From the NCBI RefSeq assembly GCF_900167075.1, contig NZ_FUWH01000001.1, positions 124,001 through 188,000 of the forward strand: DNA of 64,000 nt. The letters run 5' to 3'. Position numbers and translations under genes: made by a program. The DNA is from Sediminibacterium ginsengisoli. GTDB taxonomy: Bacteria; Bacteroidota; Bacteroidia; Chitinophagales; Chitinophagaceae. The notes under the pieces were generated by a model. The model saw nothing but the letters and a program-made list of their open reading frames with translations. It was not told where the DNA came from and ran no database searches. Shown here piece by piece: positions 1 to 8,716 of this stretch. Every line of letters starts with the position of its first letter. Positions within the stretch are counted from its first letter, which is position 1.

Positions 1-1
1 T

Positions 2-2068
2 GCCGGTGGCGGTACGGATGAAAGATATGAAGCTGGCGGTATTGCCAATATCTACCGCGATACATTGCAGATGAGCCTGATCGGGTTCAGCAATAATGTA
101 AACCGCAGCAGTTTTAATATGAAAGATGTGACACAGCTGGGCGGTTTTGAACGCAGTGGCTTTTCATCCATGTCTATCTGGAGCGGCGGCGGCCGTGATG
201 GTTTTGCACTCAACGGTATATCATTCGGCGGAACTTCTGCAGGCCTTACACGTGCAACCGGGGCCGGTGTTAACCTCAATCACGCCCCTAATAAAAACCT
301 CTCATTCTTCGGACAATTCTTTTACGGGAACACCAGGTCTGTGGTAGAATCTGAAAGCAATGCACAGAAGTTCATCGGCGATACTACCATCAATACCCGT
401 AACCGCAACCAGGCGCTCAATACCGGTAATTCATACAATGTAAATGCCGGAACCAACTGGCGGCCTGATTCTCTCACCAACATCACTTTCAGTGCATCGT
501 TCAGCTATATAGGAAATGGAAGCAATGGTACAAACACAACGGTGGTTGTGAACAATAAGCTCGGGGCGCTTACCAATGTAGATGGCTCGTCTAATTCAGA
601 CGCATTCAACCGCGCCTATTATCATAGTTTTTCCCTTACGCGGCGTTTCAGGAAAAAAACCAGGAACCTGTCTATATACCATTCGCTGAACCTCGCAACG
701 AACCCGGTTAATTATATTACGGAGACGGATAACGACTTTTTCTATCCCACCTCATATACCACATTCTTCCGTCAGCTCAGAACCACCAATGCGCCTTCCA
801 CCAGCATGAACCTCAATGCAAACTACAGCGACCAGCTTTCAAAGATTGTTACACTGAGGATCAACCAGCGTGTGGATTACGGCAAGCAGGTGCAGGATGT
901 GTATACATTCGGAAAACATGTGAATACAAACGAATACGACAGCCTGGATATGAGCCTGAGCCGCGGACTGCAACGTGAGCAAACGCGCTGGAACAATAAT
1001 GTTGCATTGAGCTACAAACTGAACAAAGTTACCTTGAACACGGGTTTTACCTGGCTGCAGCAATGGATCAATAACAGCTTTTCGATATTACCCGGCACCA
1101 ATTCGAGGAATCATTATTCCGACCTGCTGTTGGGCGTAAGTCTTAACTGGAAGCGATTCAGTTTCGGTTTCTCGCAGGATGTCTTTGCACCATCGATCAG
1201 CTACATGGCGCCGGTTCCTGATAATTCAAACCCGTTCAATATCATGTATGGAAATCCGGCGCTCAATCCGTCAAAACGTAGCAGTTTAAACCTGAATGGT
1301 ACCATCTACAATGTTAAGACAAGCACCACCATCAGCTTCAATGTGAATACAGGGTTTACAGACAATGCGGTTATCTATGATGTAACGCTCGGCAGCAACG
1401 GTGTACAAACCAATACGCCGATCAATGTGAATGGTTTATTCAGTACCAATGGTAGTCTCAGGTATTCAAGACAGTTCAAGAATAACCAGCGGTTCATATT
1501 CACCCTGGCGCCCAGCTTATTTGCCAACTACAGCAAAACGCCGATGTTGTTCAACAAGAACATGAGTGACGTGCGTGTGGTGAGTATTACACCTACCATG
1601 GCCATTACTGCCAACTGGAAAGACAAGGTAGAGCTGAGTTCTTCTTACAATCCAACCATTTCAAAAAGTACTTATTCCAACCAGCAGTTTAAAAGCACAT
1701 CTCTTACCACGCATAATATCAACAGCGAAATCATCGTCCGGTTGCCTGAAAAATTTGTGTGGGAAACGAATGCTTCTTACCGGTACAACAGTATTACGGC
1801 GCCTGGCATACCTAAAACAAATATCTACTGGAATGCTGCGCTGAGCCTGCTGATGCTGAAAGAAGATAAAGGCGTGCTGAAACTGGCGGTATACGATATT
1901 CTCAACAGGAATAATTATGTTACCCGCGCCATTACATCAAATACCATTAATGATTTCTCCAGTAATGTGCTTCAAAGATATTTTATGCTGTCGTTTACTT
2001 ATAATGTGCGTAACATGGGTGCTGCCAAACAAAAAATAGGCGGCAGAGAAAGGTTGCTCCTTTTCTGA
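2..2068 (+). CDS. Outer-membrane beta-barrel protein, TonB-dependent-receptor type (5' partial)
   Basis: The reading frame is open from base 2, so the gene begins upstream of the window and only about the last 688 codons are present. The visible part is a long run of alternating polar and hydrophobic strands rich in Asn, Ser, Thr and aromatic residues, ending in Phe, as expected for an outer-membrane barrel. The NGISFGG and GYGNPALNPS-like segment (YGNPALNPS, near the middle) is typical of the Bacteroidota OMP_b-brl_3/TonB receptor group. It probably sits in the outer membrane; the N-terminal plug and signal peptide are not visible, and the substrate cannot be inferred. A hairpin terminator follows directly. 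Confidence 0.8.
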   Translation, partial: AGGGTDERYEAGGIANIYRDTLQMSLIGFSNNVNRSSFNMKDVTQLGGFERSGFSSMSIWSGGGRDGFALNGISFGGTSAGLTRATGAGVNLNHAPNKNLSFFGQFFYGNTRSVVESESNAQKFIGDTTINTRNRNQALNTGNSYNVNAGTNWRPDSLTNITFSASFSYIGNGSNGTNTTVVVNNKLGALTNVDGSSNSDAFNRAYYHSFSLTRRFRKKTRNLSIYHSLNLATNPVNYITETDNDFFYPTSYTTFFRQLRTTNAPSTSMNLNANYSDQLSKIVTLRINQRVDYGKQVQDVYTFGKHVNTNEYDSLDMSLSRGLQREQTRWNNNVALSYKLNKVTLNTGFTWLQQWINNSFSILPGTNSRNHYSDLLLGVSLNWKRFSFGFSQDVFAPSISYMAPVPDNSNPFNIMYGNPALNPSKRSSLNLNGTIYNVKTSTTISFNVNTGFTDNAVIYDVTLGSNGVQTNTPINVNGLFSTNGSLRYSRQFKNNQRFIFTLAPSLFANYSKTPMLFNKNMSDVRVVSITPTMAITANWKDKVELSSSYNPTISKSTYSNQQFKSTSLTTHNINSEIIVRLPEKFVWETNASYRYNSITAPGIPKTNIYWNAALSLLMLKEDKGVLKLAVYDILNRNNYVTRAITSNTINDFSSNVLQRYFMLSFTYNVRNMGAAKQKIGGRERLLLF

Positions 2069-2089
2069 GAACCTGCTCAGCTAATTGTG

Positions 2090-2117
2090 GCCGGCCTTTT
2101 AACAGGGCCGGCTTTTT
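2090..2117 (+). terminator. Rho-independent terminator after the beta-barrel gene
   Basis: A 7-bp GC-only stem (GCCGGCC with GGCCGGC), a 9-nt loop, and then five T residues. It lies 22 bases after the barrel gene stop and just before the stop of the convergent TIGR02757 gene. Confidence 0.8.
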
Positions 2118-2901
2118 ATTGGAAGCGTTCAACCACACCCAATGCAAAAAGGGCAAAATCGTATTTCACAGGGTCTATAGGATCCAGTTCGCGTAAGTGT
2201 GCTGTGAGTTCAACCGCAGCCAGCCAGTCCGTCTGTTTCCTGCTGAGTAAATTGAAATGGCGTACTACCCGCGCCACATGCAGGTCTACCGGGCAGATCA
2301 GTTGTGACGGAGCGATACGTTTCCATAACCCCAGATCCACGCCATTGTTATCATTGCGTACCATCCAGCGCAGGAACATGTTGAGCCTTTTACAGGTAGA
2401 TCCTTTATAAGGTGCTGCAATATGTTTACGTGTTCTGCCGGGCACATGTTCCAGGGAAAAGAAATAATGATGAAACCGGTTCAGCGCGGCTTCCATACTG
2501 AAAGCGCCGTTCTCCTCTGCATCTATCATAAAGGCAGCTTCGAGAGAATCCTGCTGTTCATAATGAAACCGGAAAAATTCAACGAAGTATAAGAGATCGG
2601 TTGCAGTAAATGTTCTGTGTTTGAATGATTCGAGCCGCTTCAGTTCACTGGCACCTGCATTGCGGCAAAATTCGTATGGCGCATTGCTCATCAGCGACAT
2701 GAGTTCTTTCGATTTGTTGATAATGGTAGTGCGGTTACCCCATGCAAAAACAGCTGCAAAAAAACCGGCGATCTCCTGGTCCTGTTTACGTGTAAAAAGA
2801 TGCGGGATGCATACCGGGTCTTCGAGAAGAAATGCAGGCCGGTTATACTGCGCTGCTTTTTCATCCAGGAATTTTTTCAGATCGAACTTGCTTTGCGCCA
2901 C
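2116..2901 (-). CDS. TIGR02757 family protein (DUF2400)
   Basis: A 261-residue protein of the TIGR02757/DUF2400 family, which is common in Bacteroidota and has no established biochemical role. Family-typical segments are visible: FFAAVFAWGNRTTI near residue 48, the YKGSTCKRLNMFLRWMVR block near 165, and CPVDLHVARV near 205. The last two resemble the helix-hairpin-helix DNA glycosylase arrangement (conserved Lys and Asp), so a relation to HhH glycosylases is possible but is inference. No signal peptide is seen. The gene stands alone and converges on the upstream receptor gene. Confidence 0.85.
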   Translation of the reverse strand: MAQSKFDLKKFLDEKAAQYNRPAFLLEDPVCIPHLFTRKQDQEIAGFFAAVFAWGNRTTIINKSKELMSLMSNAPYEFCRNAGASELKRLESFKHRTFTATDLLYFVEFFRFHYEQQDSLEAAFMIDAEENGAFSMEAALNRFHHYFFSLEHVPGRTRKHIAAPYKGSTCKRLNMFLRWMVRNDNNGVDLGLWKRIAPSQLICPVDLHVARVVRHFNLLSRKQTDWLAAVELTAHLRELDPIDPVKYDFALFALGVVERFQ

Positions 2902-2944
2902 TTAGTAGAATTTTAATGCTCAAAGCACAAAGATATTGAAATAG

Positions 2945-3613
2945 CTACGGGCGCTTTCTCACCCTGCCGTTGCCGCTGATCTGTGTATCTACCGAACCGG
3001 GGCTGCCCCAGTAATCAATACTGCCCGAACCGTTGATGCGTGCGGTCAGTTTTTGCAAACAGTTCACTTCGATATTGCCGGAACCATGGATATCTGCCAC
3101 CACTTCGCCCGCAGGGATAGCGGATGCGCGGATATTACCCGATCCGTTCACTTCAAATGCTGCTTTATTGAATGCGGAATTACCGATATCGATATTACCC
3201 GATCCGTTGATGCGGATCTTCAGGCTGGTACCTGTAAGAAAACCATTGATGCTCACAGCGCCGGAGCCATGTATCAGAACCGATTTGATATCCGGTACTA
3301 TTACCTGCACTTTGATATTGTTCTTCCTGATATTATAAACATCGTCGTTAAAGCCAAGCACCAGCAACCTGTTTGCGACACTTGTCCTGTAAACGGGAAC
3401 CAGGTTCTCGTATCCGCTCACAGTCACCTGCTGTAAAGTACCCTGCCTGATTTCCAGGTCGGCATCGCCGTCTATCCTCACTTCATCAAATGCAGAAACC
3501 TGTCTGTTCTCGGTAATAATGGCCCCGCTGCCCGTAAGATATTTTGTGCAGGCAGCAGCCACCAGGCAAATGCTGCATACAAAAAATGCTGCTTTCAATA
3601 AGGACCGTTTCAT
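2945..3613 (-). CDS. Head-GIN/DUF2807 domain lipoprotein
   Basis: A 222-residue predicted lipoprotein: the N-terminus has a basic start, a hydrophobic stretch and a lipobox-like LVAAAC, giving Cys22. The mature part is a DUF2807 (head GIN) domain made of repeated short strands with the motif GSGNI or variants (GSGAVSI, GSGNIDI, GSGNIRA, GSGNIEV, GSGSID, GNGRV), consistent with a right-handed beta-helix. It is probably anchored in the outer membrane or periplasm. The molecular role of this family is unknown. It is monocistronic, separated from the upstream operon by a strong hairpin terminator. Confidence 0.85.
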   Translation of the reverse strand: MKRSLLKAAFFVCSICLVAAACTKYLTGSGAIITENRQVSAFDEVRIDGDADLEIRQGTLQQVTVSGYENLVPVYRTSVANRLLVLGFNDDVYNIRKNNIKVQVIVPDIKSVLIHGSGAVSINGFLTGTSLKIRINGSGNIDIGNSAFNKAAFEVNGSGNIRASAIPAGEVVADIHGSGNIEVNCLQKLTARINGSGSIDYWGSPGSVDTQISGNGRVRKRP

Positions 3614-3708
3614 CGTGGGTAACTATTGATAAGAAGTAAAGTTCCGGCAGCGGTTGACAGACTTTCTGTCTTATTGAGGGAACGGCAATTTTTAGCGGAT
3701 GAAATGTA

Positions 3709-3747
3709 GAAAAAGAGGATAAGAGCACCGGCTCTTATCCTCTTTTT
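3709..3747 (-). terminator. Strong hairpin terminator downstream of the PLP lyase gene
   Basis: A perfect stem of about 15 bp (AAGAGGATAAGAGC pairs with GCTCTTATCCTCTT) around a 4-nt loop, with T-runs on both strands. On the minus strand it follows the cystathionine gamma-synthase-like gene and ends the acpH-DUF2911-metB-like operon. Confidence 0.9.
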
Positions 3748-3775
3748 ATGATGACCCACATATTCATGTGATCTC

Positions 3776-4915
3776 CTAACCGATCGCCTGTGCGAGGTCT
3801 GCAATCAGGTCTGCGGCATCTTCAATGCCTACGCTCAACCTGATCAGGCTGTCGCTCAGCCCGTTTTTGATACGCTCTTCACGCGGTATGGAAGCATGCG
3901 TCATGGATGCCGGGTGGTTAATGAGAGATTCAACACCACCAAGGCTTTCCGCAAGCGCAAAGATGCGGGTAGCCGCGAGCACTCTTTTTGCTTCATCCAC
4001 ACTGTCGTCTTTCAGTTCAAAGCTCATCATTCCGCCGAAGCCGCGCATTTGTTTCGATGCAACTGCATAACCCGGATGATCTTCAAAACCGCTCCAGTAT
4101 ACTTTGCCTACTTTGGAATGGTTGCGCAGGTAATGTGCTACTTTTTCGCCGTTCTCGCAATGGCGCTGCATGCGTACATGCAGGGTTTTGATGCCTCTTA
4201 ACACGAGGAAGCAGTCCATCGGGCCGGGAACAGCGCCGCAGCTTTTCTGTATGAAATACAATTTCTCTCTTAATGCTTCATCATTCATCACCAGGCAACC
4301 CTGTATCACATCGCTGTGGCCGCCGAGGTATTTGGTAGCAGAATGCATCACAATATCGGCACCAAGATCGAGCGGGTTCTGGAGGTAAGGAGAAGCGAAA
4401 GTATTGTCTACACAAAGCAGCACATTGGCCGCAGAAGCGATAGCTGCTACTGCCGCGATATCGGTAATGTTCATCAGCGGATTGGTCGGCGTTTCTATCC
4501 AGATCAGTTTTGTTGCCGGGGAAAGTGCTTTGCTGATATTGGAAACATCAGTGGTATCCACATAAGTGAACCTGATCCCGTATTTCGCGAATATTTTGGT
4601 GAACAGACGATAAGTGCCGCCGTACATGTCATTGGCCGCGATCACTTCATCGCCGGGTTCCAGCAGTTTGATCACAGCATCCGTAGCTGCTACGCCGCTG
4701 CCGAATGCAAGGCCGAACTTGCCGTTCTCGATCTGTGCGTACGCATCTTCCAGCGCTTTGCGGGTTGGATTCTGGCTTCTCGCATATTCATAGCCCTTGT
4801 TTACACCTGGCGCTTCCTGTACGTAGGTTGATGTCTGGTAGATCGGTGTCATGATGGCTCCTGTTGAAGGATCCGGCTCCGTGCCTGCATGTATATATTT
4901 GGTAGCAAGTTTCAT
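3776..4915 (-). CDS. Cystathionine gamma-synthase / gamma-lyase family PLP enzyme
   Basis: A 379-residue Cys/Met metabolism PLP enzyme. The PLP Schiff-base lysine is K195 in SATKYLGGHSD; D170 in CVDNTFASP would pair with the pyridine nitrogen; the YEYARSQNP block (42-50) binds substrate and phosphate. It would act in trans-sulfuration, either making cystathionine from an activated homoserine and cysteine (MetB) or splitting cystathionine (gamma-lyase); the sequence alone does not decide between these. It is the last gene of a minus-strand operon, 25 bases after the DUF2911 gene. Confidence 0.88.
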   Translation of the reverse strand: MKLATKYIHAGTEPDPSTGAIMTPIYQTSTYVQEAPGVNKGYEYARSQNPTRKALEDAYAQIENGKFGLAFGSGVAATDAVIKLLEPGDEVIAANDMYGGTYRLFTKIFAKYGIRFTYVDTTDVSNISKALSPATKLIWIETPTNPLMNITDIAAVAAIASAANVLLCVDNTFASPYLQNPLDLGADIVMHSATKYLGGHSDVIQGCLVMNDEALREKLYFIQKSCGAVPGPMDCFLVLRGIKTLHVRMQRHCENGEKVAHYLRNHSKVGKVYWSGFEDHPGYAVASKQMRGFGGMMSFELKDDSVDEAKRVLAATRIFALAESLGGVESLINHPASMTHASIPREERIKNGLSDSLIRLSVGIEDAADLIADLAQAIG

Positions 4916-4940
4916 GGGAATATGTTTATGGTTTGAAAAA

Positions 4941-5564
4941 TTAGTTCTTTTTAACGGCTGCCGGTTTTTTAACAGGTGCGGCAGGTTCTGCTTCAGTGAT
5001 CGGCAACACAGCTTTCACATCATCCCATAAGATGATCATGTTTGCTCCGTTCTTCGTATCATCGAAATAAATAGTAAAAGCTTCCACGTTATCTGCGGTT
5101 TTGTCTACTTCTACATCCGTTCTGAGCACATCTTTACGGCTGTCGTAGGTAAAGTTCCCCCAGCAGTAATTATCCTTGCTCAGGATCAGGGTCCATTTAT
5201 TTTCAGCCGGAATACAATACAGCGTATAGCGCCCCCTGGTTACCGGTTTGCCCGAAACTTTTACGTTCCTGAAGAATTCTATCTCCGTTGCTTCATTAGC
5301 CCCGAGACGCCAGAGTTCATTGTACTTCACAATAGATCCGAAAATGACCCGGCCGCTTTTGAGGGGCCTGCCATAGATCACCCGCGCTTCAGGCTGGTCC
5401 TTGGCCTTGCCGCTCATTTTCAGAACCGGGTAGTTGGCCGGCCAGTAGCTCATATCCATGGGTGATTTATCGAGCTCTGTCGGCTTTTGTTGCGCTTCCG
5501 CACTTATTACACAGCACAGCAACAGTAAAGAGAGAATAGGTCTCATATTGTTAAATTTCATCAA
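4941..5564 (-). CDS. DUF2911 domain-containing secreted protein
   Basis: A 207-residue protein with a cleavable signal peptide (hydrophobic LSLLLLCCVISAEA, ending before QQKP) followed by a DUF2911 domain of about 150 residues. The family hallmark is seen as ARVIYGRPLKSGRVIFG near residue 60 and LWRLGANEATEIEF near 84. The C-terminus is Pro/Ala/Lys-rich (AAPVKKPAAVKKN). DUF2911 proteins are periplasmic and abundant in Bacteroidota; their function is unknown. The start codon overlaps the stop of acpH by four bases (ATGA), so the two are translationally coupled. Confidence 0.88.
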   Translation of the reverse strand: MMKFNNMRPILSLLLLCCVISAEAQQKPTELDKSPMDMSYWPANYPVLKMSGKAKDQPEARVIYGRPLKSGRVIFGSIVKYNELWRLGANEATEIEFFRNVKVSGKPVTRGRYTLYCIPAENKWTLILSKDNYCWGNFTYDSRKDVLRTDVEVDKTADNVEAFTIYFDDTKNGANMIILWDDVKAVLPITEAEPAAPVKKPAAVKKN

Positions 5565-6169
5565 AGATAAAATGACTGGTCATTCAGCAGTACATCGAAT
5601 TGAGCAGCGGCAAATTTTTTAACATCCGGGAAAAAATCATCATAACAGGATTTCAATGATTCGTAATGTGTTTCAAAAAGCCGGAACACAGGTGCGGCCG
5701 TGTCCAGGTACTTCGCCCGTCTTACAACGCCTCCGAAACTTTTTTCTATTCCCCATCTGAACCGGTAATTGTAAAGCCAGTCGTGCTGCTGCATCCAGGG
5801 AAATATAAGCGCGAACTGTTCGGGTAATGACCCGTGACGGCTTTGCAGGGTACGGTAAGTAGCGGTGGTAAATTGCAGCCATTCCGCTTCGGTCATGATG
5901 GTCGGATCTAGTGCAAGGAAATGATCATACACTACGTCCATAAATGCGCCGGCATACAATCCCGATGCCGTTTTCAGGAACTGTTTGCCGGCCGCTGTTG
6001 CCGCATGGCTATCGGTGAACTCGTCTATCCGCCTGTGCAGCACGATCCCTTTCCGGATATCTGCCGGGTAATCATATTGTTTCTTTCCCTTTATAAAATC
6101 GCTGATCATATTACCCGTGAGTATGCCGGGATCACCGAAGGACAGATATGCGTGGGCGAGATAATTCAT
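5561..6169 (-). CDS. acpH: Acyl carrier protein phosphodiesterase (AcpH/DUF479)
   Basis: A 202-residue cytosolic protein of the AcpH family, which removes the 4'-phosphopantetheine arm from acyl carrier protein. The family start MNYLAHAYLSFGDPGILTGN and the HD-like metal-binding pattern GIVLHRRIDEFTDSH (residues 41-55) and VVYDHFLA (around 79) are present, and the length is normal. It is the first gene of a three-gene minus-strand operon with DUF2911 and the PLP lyase. The link between these functions is not obvious. Confidence 0.85.
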   Translation of the reverse strand: MNYLAHAYLSFGDPGILTGNMISDFIKGKKQYDYPADIRKGIVLHRRIDEFTDSHAATAAGKQFLKTASGLYAGAFMDVVYDHFLALDPTIMTEAEWLQFTTATYRTLQSRHGSLPEQFALIFPWMQQHDWLYNYRFRWGIEKSFGGVVRRAKYLDTAAPVFRLFETHYESLKSCYDDFFPDVKKFAAAQFDVLLNDQSFYL

Positions 6170-6171
6170 AA

Positions 6172-6210
6172 TAAAACCAGAAAGGGCCAGTTATTACCGG
6201 CCCTTTCTGA
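6172..6210 (-). terminator. Rho-independent terminator of the sdpR-sdpI-hydrolase operon
   Basis: A perfect 11-bp stem (CAGAAAGGGCC with GGCCCTTTCTG), a 10-nt loop, and GTTTTATTAT on the minus strand after it. It lies 26 bases downstream of the hydrolase stop. Confidence 0.85.
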
Positions 6211-6235
6211 TATCAAGTTACAACATATTTCTATG

Positions 6236-7672
6236 TTATTGCTGTGTCGTTTTTTTAATCCAGTTACCTATCTCTTCGAGTACAGTCACGGAAAAGGTCT
6301 CTTCTATCTTATCGTATTCTGCCATCGGGCTCCAGGAGGTCTGGAACAGGTGATTGACGGCTTCAGGTTTTTTAACAGTATAATGGTTGTTGCCCGCTTT
6401 TTGTAACGCAGCTTGTATGGCGGGCAGGTTATTATTGGGCGTTACCTGTGTATCGTATTCGCCGTTGAGTGCGAGTACCGGGATCTTTATTTTGCTGAGG
6501 TTTACCGCTGGATCATAATTCAGGAAATAATTCAGCCATTTCAGCGCACGAGCTGCTTTCATCTGCTCTTCAAGCGCCAGGTATGGTTGTACGCCCGGAA
6601 CAACCAGGAGCTTTTTTTCCGTTGAATCGGGCACTGCTGCCTTCCATTGTGTGTAAACTGTATTGATGCCGGCGCGGATTTCTTCATGACCGGTGCTTTT
6701 CATAAACATATTGAATACGCTGCTAAGCAGCGCCGCCGCTTTGGCATGTTCCTCTGCATTAAGTCCGGGCCGGATAAAATTCCGCTGCATCTGGTAGTTC
6801 CAGATCTCATTGCACTTAATACCCGGTGCTGCCAGCAATACAATGAAAGCAATATCCTTACGTTTTGCTGCAAGCATCGGGGCAATCATGCCTCCTTCGC
6901 TGTGCCCGATCAGACCGGTTCTTTTTTTGTCGATATCTGAACGTGTGAAGAGGTAATCGAGGCCGGCTTCTATATCGCGGGAAATTGTTTCCGTGGTGAT
7001 ATTGTCGATATCGCTCCCCAACTCCGATTTGCCCATACCCCTGTCATCGATGCGTAAAACAGCCAAACCCTGACGGGTAAGATAATCGGCCAGTACTGCA
7101 TAGGTTTTGTGCGGGCCGGGACCTCCATCCCTGTCCTGCGACCCGCTTCCGGATATGAGGATCACGGCAGGGAAAGTGCCGGGGCCCTGCGGTTTGGTGA
7201 GTGTGGCGCCGAAGCGGACGGACTTATCGGCATTGGTATAGCTGATGTCTTCTGCCTGGTAAGGAAACGGAGGTTTGGGTGTTTGCGGTTTAACAACTAC
7301 CGGTGGAGGCTGCACAGCATTATCGGAGCGGAGCAATACAAGGGGCAACCGCGCGGCGCCCTGCATGAACACGCCTGTGATGCTGTCTTTCTGATTCCAC
7401 TTTCCTGTATACCCGCCCCGCATACTGGCAATTTCGGCGATCACACTATCGCCTAGTACTGTTGTTTTGGTAGCAGGTATATTGAATGCCTGCTGGTCGG
7501 GGCTGTCGAATGAAGCAATGTAAACTCCGGAAGCATTTTTAAGGTGCATTACAAAACGGAGCTTTACACCGCCTGCAGAAATCGTTCCCTGCCAGGTGCC
7601 GGTTATCTCCTGGGCCGTTACAAATGAAAAACAGGCTGTCGCAAGCAGGACAGAAAAAAAGCGTTTTATCAT
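6236..7672 (-). CDS. Secreted alpha/beta hydrolase
   Basis: A 478-residue exported alpha/beta hydrolase. Residues 1-20 form a signal peptide ending TAQ. Residues 21 to about 120 form a small beta domain seen in many Bacteroidota hydrolases, followed by a Pro-rich linker (QPPPVVVKPQTPKPP). The hydrolase domain has an oxyanion segment ILISGSGSQDRDGG near 171 and a nucleophile elbow GHSEGG (Ser258); the Asp and His are probably in NGEYDTQ and AVNHLF near the C-terminus. The substrate is unknown; peptidase- or esterase-like activity is possible. Its ATG overlaps the sdpI stop by four bases, so it belongs to the sdpRI operon. Confidence 0.85.
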   Translation of the reverse strand: MIKRFFSVLLATACFSFVTAQEITGTWQGTISAGGVKLRFVMHLKNASGVYIASFDSPDQQAFNIPATKTTVLGDSVIAEIASMRGGYTGKWNQKDSITGVFMQGAARLPLVLLRSDNAVQPPPVVVKPQTPKPPFPYQAEDISYTNADKSVRFGATLTKPQGPGTFPAVILISGSGSQDRDGGPGPHKTYAVLADYLTRQGLAVLRIDDRGMGKSELGSDIDNITTETISRDIEAGLDYLFTRSDIDKKRTGLIGHSEGGMIAPMLAAKRKDIAFIVLLAAPGIKCNEIWNYQMQRNFIRPGLNAEEHAKAAALLSSVFNMFMKSTGHEEIRAGINTVYTQWKAAVPDSTEKKLLVVPGVQPYLALEEQMKAARALKWLNYFLNYDPAVNLSKIKIPVLALNGEYDTQVTPNNNLPAIQAALQKAGNNHYTVKKPEAVNHLFQTSWSPMAEYDKIEETFSVTVLEEIGNWIKKTTQQ

Positions 7673-8343
7673 GAAAGGTCGTTTTTATGTTTCTGATAAT
7701 ACTGGTACGAGAAGATCACCGGTACCAGGCTGATGATGGCCGTAATGCTGAAGAAGGCAATCATCGACGCTTTGGCCGGTAATAACAGCGTGAGTATGCA
7801 GATAAGCAGACCGCCCGCCACCCAGCACCTGCCCGCCAAACGATGGGTGGCGCGCCAGGTGGCTTCGCTTTCCAGTGTCCAGGGTGTGCGGATACCTGCG
7901 AAATAATTAGGTTTGATGCTGTTCATGGCGTTGCCGATAAAAGCAAAGAAAAGCCCTGTTAACGGGAGGATCAGGTCTGCCTTGCCGGCGATGTCCGTTT
8001 TGCCGCCGGAGACACTGTAAATAATGAAAGCGTTCACAATAGCCAGGAATACCACTGTGCCCAACGCGATTTTTTTAAGTGTTCCTGCAGAATAACGGGC
8101 CGATTTTTTGGGGTCGATCCTGGGCAGGTATTTCATCAGCAGGTAACAAAAGATACCAACGCCGGTCATCAGTGCCTGAACGCCCAATAATTCCTTTTTA
8201 CTGCCATAACGGTCAGGCTTACCATCGAGGCCGAAATGCATGGGAACCGTGTCGGCTAATGAATGGTACACCGAGGCGAGGTATACAACCGGCAGCAGGA
8301 GTAAGATCGCTGCTGCCACATCGGTCCTGGAGATTTTGCTCAT
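7669..8343 (-). CDS. sdpI: SdpI family membrane protein
   Basis: A 224-residue integral membrane protein with an N-terminal DUF1648 domain (VPMHFGLDGKPDRYGSK near residue 34) and about six hydrophobic segments. In Bacillus subtilis, SdpI gives immunity to the SDP toxin and signals its presence to the repressor SdpR; that specific role is unproven in Bacteroidota. The start at 8343 (MSKISRTD) is chosen over an upstream in-frame ATG because it overlaps the sdpR stop by the usual four bases (ATGA) and the extra 13 residues are polar. A tryptophan-rich stretch IRTPWTLESEATWRATHRLAG, split across the middle, is typical of the family. Confidence 0.87.
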   Translation of the reverse strand: MSKISRTDVAAAILLLLPVVYLASVYHSLADTVPMHFGLDGKPDRYGSKKELLGVQALMTGVGIFCYLLMKYLPRIDPKKSARYSAGTLKKIALGTVVFLAIVNAFIIYSVSGGKTDIAGKADLILPLTGLFFAFIGNAMNSIKPNYFAGIRTPWTLESEATWRATHRLAGRCWVAGGLLICILTLLLPAKASMIAFFSITAIISLVPVIFSYQYYQKHKNDLS

Positions 8344-8612
8344 AGCTTCTTTTTTTGAGTTCTGGTAAAACGGATCAACCATTGAAGGATATCATCCATC
8401 ACAGAGGTATTCAAAGAATAATAAATGAACTGTCCTTCCTTCATCGCAACAACCAGCCCGGCCTGCTTCAGCAGATCCAGATGATGGGATATGCTGGGTT
8501 TGGAAATGCTGAAATGCTCCGCAATCTCTCCCGCCGTCAGGTCGCGCTCCTGCAGCAATTCCAGTATTTCCCTCCGGGTGGGGTCATTCAATGCTTTAAA
8601 AATGCTGTTCAA
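8340..8612 (-). CDS. sdpR: SdpR-like ArsR-family autorepressor (TTG start)
   Basis: A 90-residue winged-helix repressor matching the length of SdpR. Visible blocks: FKALNDPTRREILELL (helix 1), DLTAGEIAEHFSISKPSISHHL (recognition helix) and EGQFIYYSLN (wing). I use TTG at 8612 as start: it gives MNSIFKALND, the family's N-terminus, whereas the upstream ATG at 8672 would add 20 unrelated residues encoded by a perfect palindrome. It likely represses its own operon (sdpR-sdpI-hydrolase) by binding that palindrome. It lacks the Cys metal site of ArsR/SmtB sensors, consistent with SdpR. Confidence 0.88.
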   Translation of the reverse strand: MNSIFKALNDPTRREILELLQERDLTAGEIAEHFSISKPSISHHLDLLKQAGLVVAMKEGQFIYYSLNTSVMDDILQWLIRFTRTQKKKL

Positions 8613-8616
8613 GGAA

Positions 8617-8646
8617 CAAGTATTTAGACAAATGTCTAAATACTTG
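8617..8646 (-). promoter_or_regulatory. Perfect 14+14 bp palindrome, probable SdpR operator
   Basis: Arms CAAGTATTTAGACA and TGTCTAAATACTTG separated by AA, ending five bases before the TTG start of sdpR. The perfect dyad symmetry, length and position suit a dimeric winged-helix repressor acting on its own promoter or translation start. Binding is inferred from position and family habit. Confidence 0.75.
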
Positions 8647-8689
8647 CCGGCATTGCAAAATAAATGTGGCACAGGCTTACCGTTCGTCC

Positions 8690-8716
8690 TAAAGCGGACA
8701 CTGACTGTCCGCTTTA
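8690..8716. repeat. Perfect inverted repeat TAAAGCGGACA-N5-TGTCCGCTTTA
   Basis: Two 11-base arms with a 5-base spacer (CTGAC). No T-run follows on either strand, so it is unlikely to be a terminator. Its dyad form suggests a regulator binding site; it lies 78 bases upstream of the sdpR start and 248 bases upstream of the PepSY-like gene. Confidence 0.7.

Noticed and set aside
3033..3436. Repeated GATATTACCCGATCCGTT-like units opposite the DUF2807 gene
   Set aside because: They encode the repeated GSGNI strands of the beta-helix on the minus strand and are not an independent repeat element.
8661..8682. Sigma-54-like promoter (TGGCAC then TTAC)
   Set aside because: The -12 element lacks the required GC and there is no gene close downstream in the right orientation.
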